Below are positions 19,603 through 24,404 of a stretch of DNA of 24,404 nucleotides, piece by piece. The notes under the pieces are model-generated. The model searched no databases. It was given only the letters and a program-made list of their open reading frames with translations, and had not been told where the DNA came from. The DNA comes from a virus: IMG/VR virus record IMGVR_UViG_3300020395_000097, positions 1 through 24,404 of that record. The stretch is one strand, 5' to 3'. Positions within the stretch are counted from its first letter, which is position 1. Every line of letters begins with the position of its first letter. Made by a program: the position numbers and the translations under genes.

Positions 19603-21777
19603 ATGGCAGAAAACGACAATACATTTATAGACAACGCAGATAATCTTTTCTTTGAAGATATTGAAGGCGAGCAAGGTAAAGCACTTTTACTTGAAGAAGA
19701 TCAAAAACTAAACTTAGTTGGAATTATTCAAAATCGTTTTTCAGATTCAGAAACTGCAAGAATATCACATGAACATAGATGGTTAAAAGCTTATCGTAAT
19801 TACAGAGGTCTTTACGATAAACGAGTAAAATTTAGAGAGTCTGAAAAGTCTAAAGTCTTTGTAAAGATTACAAAAACTAAAGTTTTAGCAGCCTTTGGTC
19901 AATTAGTAGATGTTGTTTTTGGAACAGGTAAATTTCCAATAGGTGTTAAAGAAACAAAAATACCTGAAGGTATATCTGAATATTTACATTTAGATCTTCA
20001 AAATCCTAATCCCGGAATAGAAACAAGCATCCCAGAACAACAAGAAGAAACAATAGATAATCCTTTTGATGTAGGTTTTGAAGGAGATGGTAAAGTTCTT
20101 AAGCCCGGAGCTACTTTTAGTAACGGTAAGTTTTTAGAAGAAGAGGCAGAAGAAATACTATCAGATGGTCCTAGTCCAATGCCTGAAGCTATTGAGATTA
20201 AACCTGCTCAAAGATCTGCTAGACGAATGGAAAAATTAATTCACGATCAAATTGAAGAATCAAGTGGATCGTCTGAAATAAGAAATGCATTACTTGAATC
20301 TGCATTACTAGGAACAGGAATAGTTAAAGGTCCTTTTAATTTTAATAAAACTTTAAACAGATGGGATGAAGGAGAAGAAGGAGAAAGAACTTACGCTCCT
20401 GTAGATGTTAGAGTACCTAGAATAGAATTTGTCAGTGTTTGGGATTTCTTTCCTGATCCTGCAGCAACCAATATAGATGAGTGTGAATACGTATTTCATA
20501 GACATAAATTAAACAAAAGTCAGTTACGTGCTTTGCGCAAAATGCCTTATTTTGATAGCGATGCAATTCGTGAATGCTTAATGATGGGAGCAAACTACGA
20601 AGAAAAGTATTATGATACACAATTACGTGACGATGAAAACGATAAAGAATATGGATCAGAAAAGTACGAAGTATTAGAATATTGGGGAATAATGGATGCT
20701 GAGTATATGCGAGAAGCAGGTGTTGATGTTCCTGACAGCGTAGATGATTTAGATGAAGTTCAAGTTAATGCTTGGATATGTAATGGTAAACTACTAAGAG
20801 TAGTAGTAAATCCATTTACTCCACATAGATTACCTTACCATTCTTTTCCATATGAGCGTAATCCATACAGTTTCTTTGGTATAGGTGTTGCTGAAAATAT
20901 GGATGATGCACAGCAAATTATGAATGGGCATGCACGTATGGCTATAGATAATCTTGCACTATCAGGATCATTAGTATTTGATGTAGATGAGTCTGCTCTT
21001 GTAGGTGGACAATCTATGGAAATATATCCCGGTAAGATCTTTAGAAGACAAGCTGGAATGCCCGGACAAGCAATACACGGATTAAAGTTTCCTAATACAT
21101 CTACAGAAAACATGATGATGTTTGACAAGTTTAGACAACTTGCAGATGAACAAACAGGAATACCTTCGTACTCACACGGACAGACAGGTGTTCAAAGCAT
21201 GACAAGAACAGCTTCAGGTATGTCAATGTTACTTGGCGCTTCTAGTTTAAATATTAAAACAGTTGTAAAAAATTTAGATGATTTCTTATTAAAGCCTTTA
21301 GGTGAATCATATTTCCAATGGAATATGCAGTTTATGGAAGGTAAGATAGGAATCGAAGGAGATTTAGAAATTAATGCTATGGGTACAAATAGCTTGATGC
21401 AAAAAGAAGTAAGAAGTCAAAGGTTGACTATGTTCTTACAAACTGCACAAAGTCCTGCTATTGCACCGTTTGTTAAGATTTCTAAATTGGTAAGTGAACT
21501 TGCCTACAGTTTGGATCTTGATCCTGAAGAAATACTCAATGATCCAGAGGAAGCAGCTATTATGGCACAAATTATAGGAATGCAAAATGTTGGACAAGAA
21601 ACTGGCAGTGAAGCTGGTACCGTTGGTGAACAACCGAATCCTATGGGAAGCCCTGAAGGAACACCTGAACAACCGCAAGAACTTGGAGTTACAGGCACTG
21701 GTGGCGGCAACATCGGAATTGGAAGTGTACCGCAGTCAGGGGAAGATCAATTCTCTGGTAATGTTGGAACAGCTTAA
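19603..21777 (+). CDS. Portal protein (head-to-tail connector)
   Basis: 724 residues, three nt after the large terminase stop, as expected for a portal. The core has the look of P22-like podoviral portals: RWLKAYRNYRGLYD (60-73), KVFVKITKTKVLAAFGQLVDVVF, VDVRVPRIEFVSVWDFFPDPAATNIDECEYVFHRH, YSFFGIGVAENMDDAQQIMNGHARMAIDNLALSGS, and SYSHGQTGVQSMTRTASGMSMLLGAS. The C-terminus is Gly/Pro-rich and ends DQFSGNVGTA, similar to other marine phage portals I recall. It would form the dodecameric ring through which DNA is packaged. The SD is weak (GGATATT). Confidence 0.9.
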   Translation: MAENDNTFIDNADNLFFEDIEGEQGKALLLEEDQKLNLVGIIQNRFSDSETARISHEHRWLKAYRNYRGLYDKRVKFRESEKSKVFVKITKTKVLAAFGQLVDVVFGTGKFPIGVKETKIPEGISEYLHLDLQNPNPGIETSIPEQQEETIDNPFDVGFEGDGKVLKPGATFSNGKFLEEEAEEILSDGPSPMPEAIEIKPAQRSARRMEKLIHDQIEESSGSSEIRNALLESALLGTGIVKGPFNFNKTLNRWDEGEEGERTYAPVDVRVPRIEFVSVWDFFPDPAATNIDECEYVFHRHKLNKSQLRALRKMPYFDSDAIRECLMMGANYEEKYYDTQLRDDENDKEYGSEKYEVLEYWGIMDAEYMREAGVDVPDSVDDLDEVQVNAWICNGKLLRVVVNPFTPHRLPYHSFPYERNPYSFFGIGVAENMDDAQQIMNGHARMAIDNLALSGSLVFDVDESALVGGQSMEIYPGKIFRRQAGMPGQAIHGLKFPNTSTENMMMFDKFRQLADEQTGIPSYSHGQTGVQSMTRTASGMSMLLGASSLNIKTVVKNLDDFLLKPLGESYFQWNMQFMEGKIGIEGDLEINAMGTNSLMQKEVRSQRLTMFLQTAQSPAIAPFVKISKLVSELAYSLDLDPEEILNDPEEAAIMAQIIGMQNVGQETGSEAGTVGEQPNPMGSPEGTPEQPQELGVTGTGGGNIGIGSVPQSGEDQFSGNVGTA

Positions 21778-21817
21778 AGAACAAGTAGAAGAAGCCACAA
21801 AAAGAATAGAGGAATAA
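21761..21817 (+). CDS. Possible 18-residue ORF at portal end
   Basis: MLEQLKEQVEEATKRIEE, read from an ATG inside the last codons of the portal gene to a stop just before the next gene. It is an ideal amphipathic helix and lies in the right strand and place, but no good SD precedes it. Its upstream frame is open and has no support. Weak call. Confidence 0.25.
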   Translation: MLEQLKEQVEEATKRIEE

Positions 21818-21822
21818 TAAAA

Positions 21823-22455
21823 ATGCCTAATACAAAAAAAAGTATTACAAATATGAAATATGCATACGCAGAAGGCGGTGAAGCAGTAGAAGATCAGATG
21901 GGTGATCTTATGATGATGCCTGAAGAAGAAATGGTTCCTACTGAAACTCCGATGGAGTCAGACGAAGAAATGGAAAATAACTATATAGATTTTATAGTCG
22001 GTGAGTCTTTGACTCCTGAAGACGAAGAATATTTGCTGACTGCACTTGAACAAGATGATCGACTAAGTATGATCTTTGATCAAGTTGTAGAAACAGCTTC
22101 AGAATTTGCAGGTTCTGGACCCGTTGAAGGTCCGGGAACTGGAATGTCCGATTCGATACCTGCAAGGTTATCGGATGGGGAATTTGTTATAACATCAAAA
22201 GCCACAGAAGAAATTGGTCCTGATAAGCTACAAGGCATGATGGAACAAGCTGAAATGGATGCTGATGATAGACAAATGAGACAAGCTGGTGGATATGTAA
22301 CAGAAACCGAGGAAGAACAAGAAGAACAAGAAATAGTTCGTGCTGTTCAGCCTAAAGAAACACAAGGTAGATTAATGCCTCGTTCTTTAGCTGATAAAAA
22401 AGTAAACGAATCTATGATTGCTTTAAATCCTCGTAACTCTTTATTCGCCACTTAA
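21823..22455 (+). CDS. Conserved head-region protein with SDSIPARLSDGEFV motif
   Basis: 210 acidic residues. The clear landmark is GPVEGPGTGMSDSIPARLSDGEFVI (around 98-122), a motif I know from many marine phage virion-region genes that follow the portal; its function is not established. The N-terminal part is very acidic and Met-rich (MMMPEEEMVPTETPMESDEEMENN). The C-terminus (RGRLMPRSLADKKV-like) is basic. GAGGA 9 nt before ATG. The position between portal and scaffold suggests a head or virion-assembly role. Confidence 0.8.
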   Translation: MPNTKKSITNMKYAYAEGGEAVEDQMGDLMMMPEEEMVPTETPMESDEEMENNYIDFIVGESLTPEDEEYLLTALEQDDRLSMIFDQVVETASEFAGSGPVEGPGTGMSDSIPARLSDGEFVITSKATEEIGPDKLQGMMEQAEMDADDRQMRQAGGYVTETEEEQEEQEIVRAVQPKETQGRLMPRSLADKKVNESMIALNPRNSLFAT

Positions 22456-22612
22456 TTAACCGTAGAGCCACCTGTTCTAGTCAAACAGCCCTCTACATTT
22501 TAAAAAAGTAAAATACCTTTTGATGCCACCTTATTTAGGCAAGCACTTATTTAGAAGACGTTCTTGGAATAAGCCACCTTGGTAGAGTAAGCACAAAGGA
22601 AGGAGAGTAAAA
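22456..22612 (+). promoter_or_regulatory. Structured leader of the scaffold/capsid genes with repeats
   Basis: 157 nt. A compound hairpin 22462-22496 (GTAGAG/CTCTAC outer, CTGTT/AACAG inner) is followed by ATTTT and might slow or end transcription. A second hairpin 22546-22573 has CTTATT/AATAAG outer and AGAA-GACG-TTCT inner stems. Three imperfect copies of GCCACCT-x-x-T... occur at 22467, 22525 and 22574. The scaffold SD (AAGGAGAG) ends the region. Likely tuning of late gene expression, by inference. Confidence 0.5.
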
Positions 22613-23512
22613 ATGACTGATAATGAAAATGTAGCTTCTACAGAAGAAGCACAAAACGAACCAGTACCTAATCCGTACAACATGAGAAAATCATGGCATA
22701 CGGATGATGTTATGCCTAAAGAAGGTTTAAGTGCTGACAGTTTATTTGTTCCACCTGAAAGAAAAACTCAAGAAGTTACTGAAGGCCAAGAAGAAATAAA
22801 AGAAAACCCAGTAGAAAAAACTAAACCTTATTCAAAGCCTAACTATAAAAAAAGGTACGATGACTTGAAAAAGCATTACGATAGTAAGCTTAACGAGTTT
22901 AGAAGCAGAGAGCAAGAACTTATTCAAGAAGCTACGGCTTTACGACCTGAGTATACTGCTCCTAAAACTGTTGAAGAACTTGAACAATTTAAAGCACAAT
23001 ATCCTGATGTTTACGATGTGGTTGAAACTGTTTCACACTTACAAAGTGAAGCTAAAGTCGAAGAATTAAATTCTAAGATTGCAGTTTTACAAGAAAGAGA
23101 ATCAGCAGCCCTAAGAAAGGAAGCAGAGTCAGAGCTTTATAATAAGCATCCTGATTTTGCAGAACTTCGAGATAGTGATGAATTTCACGATTGGGCTAAA
23201 TCTCAACCAGAAGATATTCAAGCATGGGTTTATAACAATCCTAATAATGTTGGTTTAGCAAGTCGAGCAATTGATTTATTTAAACAGGACATGGGATTAG
23301 CTTCTAATGAGAAAACACAGGCTCAACAGAAGTCTAAGAGTTCAAGCTCAACGGCTGCGGACATGGTATCTACAAAGACTACAACGATAGATGCTACAGC
23401 AGAACCGAAAATTTGGACTCAAGAGGAGATTGCCGCCTTACCTATGGATGAGTTTGATCGTCTCGAATCCGAGATAGATAAAGCTCTTGAAGAAGGTAGA
23501 GTGCGTAATTAA
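22613..23512 (+). CDS. Scaffold (capsid assembly) protein
   Basis: 299 residues, acidic at the N-terminus, then KPNYKKRYDDLKKHYDSKLNEFRSREQELIQE (coiled coil, about 76-107), VEELEQFKAQYPDVYDVVETVSHLQSEAKVEELNSKIAVLQERES (second coiled coil), a globular YNKHPDFAELRDSDEFHDWAKSQP, and a Ser/Thr-rich linker before an acidic helix. This composition and the position directly before the major capsid gene are those of a scaffold that shapes the procapsid and leaves it. A strong SD (AAGGAG, 7 nt). Confidence 0.85.
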   Translation: MTDNENVASTEEAQNEPVPNPYNMRKSWHTDDVMPKEGLSADSLFVPPERKTQEVTEGQEEIKENPVEKTKPYSKPNYKKRYDDLKKHYDSKLNEFRSREQELIQEATALRPEYTAPKTVEELEQFKAQYPDVYDVVETVSHLQSEAKVEELNSKIAVLQERESAALRKEAESELYNKHPDFAELRDSDEFHDWAKSQPEDIQAWVYNNPNNVGLASRAIDLFKQDMGLASNEKTQAQQKSKSSSSTAADMVSTKTTTIDATAEPKIWTQEEIAALPMDEFDRLESEIDKALEEGRVRN

Positions 23513-23545
23513 AGTATAACTATTAACATTTAAAGGTGACTTAAA

Positions 23546-24404
23546 ATGGCTTATAATCAATCGGACGCTTTATTCGAGCAATCGACTGATACTAATGGTA
23601 ACTTTGCGAACTCCGAAAGTGGACAAACTAATGCATTCTTCATGCCTAAGGTTTATTCCAAGAAGGTACTTAACTTTTTTAGAAAAGCCTCAGTAGCAGA
23701 AGCAATCACTAACACTGATTATGCAGGTGAAATTACCGCTTACGGAGATACTGTACGTATCGTCAAAGAACCTACGATTACTGTTTATCAGTATGAAAGA
23801 GGTGCTGACGTTACTCAGACCAAACTTACTGACGTGGAAGAAACCCTTACTGTTGATGTAGCAAACGCTTTCAAATTTAAAGTAGATGACATTGAGAAAT
23901 CTATGTCTCACGTAAACTGGAAAGAGGTAGCATCCTCTTCTGCAGCTTACGCTCTTAAAGATGCTTTTGATGAAGGTGTTATTGCCGAATTGTTTAGTGG
24001 AGTATCTAGTTCTTCACCTGATCACGTATTAGGTGCAGACGCTGCTGCTGCTACTCAAACAATGGGGCAACATCAAGGCGGTTCTAACTCTATCGACCTT
24101 ACTGGTTCTGATGGTACTGGAACTGATCCTCTTGATGTAATGGCATTTATGGCTAGATTGTTGGACGAGCAAAACATTCCTGAAGAAGGAAGATGGTTTG
24201 TAGCTCCTCCTTCTTGGTACGAGCAACTGTCTCAATCTGGTTCAAAATTAATGTCTGTTGACTTCAACGCAGGGCAAGGTTCTATCCGTAATGGACTAGT
24301 ATCAAGTGGAAAGCTGCGTGGTTTTGATATGTACAAGTCTAATAACATTGCTGCTGCTTCTACAGCTAGTGGTAAATGTATAGCTGGACATATTTCTGCC
24401 TGCG
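23546..24404 (+). CDS. Major capsid protein, 3' end cut by window
   Basis: Open from ATG 23546 (AAGG 9 nt upstream) to the window edge, 286 residues. FFMPKVYSKKVLNFFRKASVAEAITNTDYAGEITAYGDTVRIVKEPTITV, then KVDDIEKSMSHVNWKEVASSSAAYALKDAFDEGVIAELFSG, and RWFVAPPSWYEQLSQSG resemble P22-coat/HK97-fold capsid proteins of podoviruses. It builds the icosahedral shell. It follows the scaffold gene by 33 nt. Higher GC and codon regularity than most neighbours would suit a highly expressed gene. Confidence 0.92.
   Translation, partial: MAYNQSDALFEQSTDTNGNFANSESGQTNAFFMPKVYSKKVLNFFRKASVAEAITNTDYAGEITAYGDTVRIVKEPTITVYQYERGADVTQTKLTDVEETLTVDVANAFKFKVDDIEKSMSHVNWKEVASSSAAYALKDAFDEGVIAELFSGVSSSSPDHVLGADAAAATQTMGQHQGGSNSIDLTGSDGTGTDPLDVMAFMARLLDEQNIPEEGRWFVAPPSWYEQLSQSGSKLMSVDFNAGQGSIRNGLVSSGKLRGFDMYKSNNIAAASTASGKCIAGHISAC

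Noticed and set aside
1-24404. CRISPR array, integrase, transposase or lysogeny repressor
   Set aside because: No regularly spaced repeats and no matching motifs were seen in any frame read.

Overview
The window reads as part of an AT-rich double-stranded DNA tailed phage (Caudoviricetes). It is probably a marine phage of a low-GC bacterium; an alphaproteobacterial host such as SAR11 is my inference and is not shown by the sequence. Two facing gene blocks diverge from a non-coding switch at about 14.7-15.4 kb. Leftward (minus strand) are the replication and nucleotide-modification genes plus many small early-type genes. Rightward (plus strand) is the packaging and head module: terminase small and large subunits, portal, scaffold, major capsid. 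There is no rRNA, no recognisable tRNA, no CRISPR array, no integrase and no phage RNA polymerase. Six places carry near-perfect or perfect sigma70 promoters (TTGACA-N17-TATAAT or TACAAT), so transcription should depend on host RNA polymerase.

Left part (1-5.8 kb, minus): a T7-style replisome in one tightly overlapping operon: acidic-tailed SSB, a small conserved gene, primase-helicase, DNA polymerase A, a small PD-(D/E)XK endonuclease, a Cas4/RecB-like exonuclease with a four-Cys cluster, and a gene cut by the window edge. Two strong promoters (5801-5829 and 6025-6053) precede it, with a candidate ~170-nt structured non-coding RNA between them.

6.0-13.5 kb (minus): a run of some twenty small genes, many with ATGA overlaps. 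Recognisable among them are a Dam-like adenine methyltransferase with an altered catalytic motif, a C5-cytosine methyltransferase, a GP88-like Cys-cluster protein and a CxxCxGxG zinc-type protein. At 12.1-12.9 kb five consecutive start sites share the 13-base block GAGGTGTCTGATG; as a result four upstream proteins end in EVSDE/EVSDD.

13.5-14.9 kb (minus): a self-contained two-gene unit with its own weak promoter and a strong intrinsic terminator, flanked by a 26-bp inverted repeat (25/26). This looks like a moron or mobile cassette. 14.9-15.4 kb is non-coding, with palindromes, repeats, a GC-rich spot that could be a packaging site, and divergent consensus promoters.

15.4-24.4 kb (plus): small terminase (apparently leaderless), small conserved genes, a 2-oxoglutarate/Fe(II) oxygenase, an HTH-like protein, large terminase with a basic AT-hook-like N-terminal extension and an internal perfect promoter, portal, a conserved head-region protein, a structured repeat-bearing leader, scaffold, and a major capsid protein cut by the right edge.

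Family calls rest on motifs read by eye and on memory of families; no database search was run.
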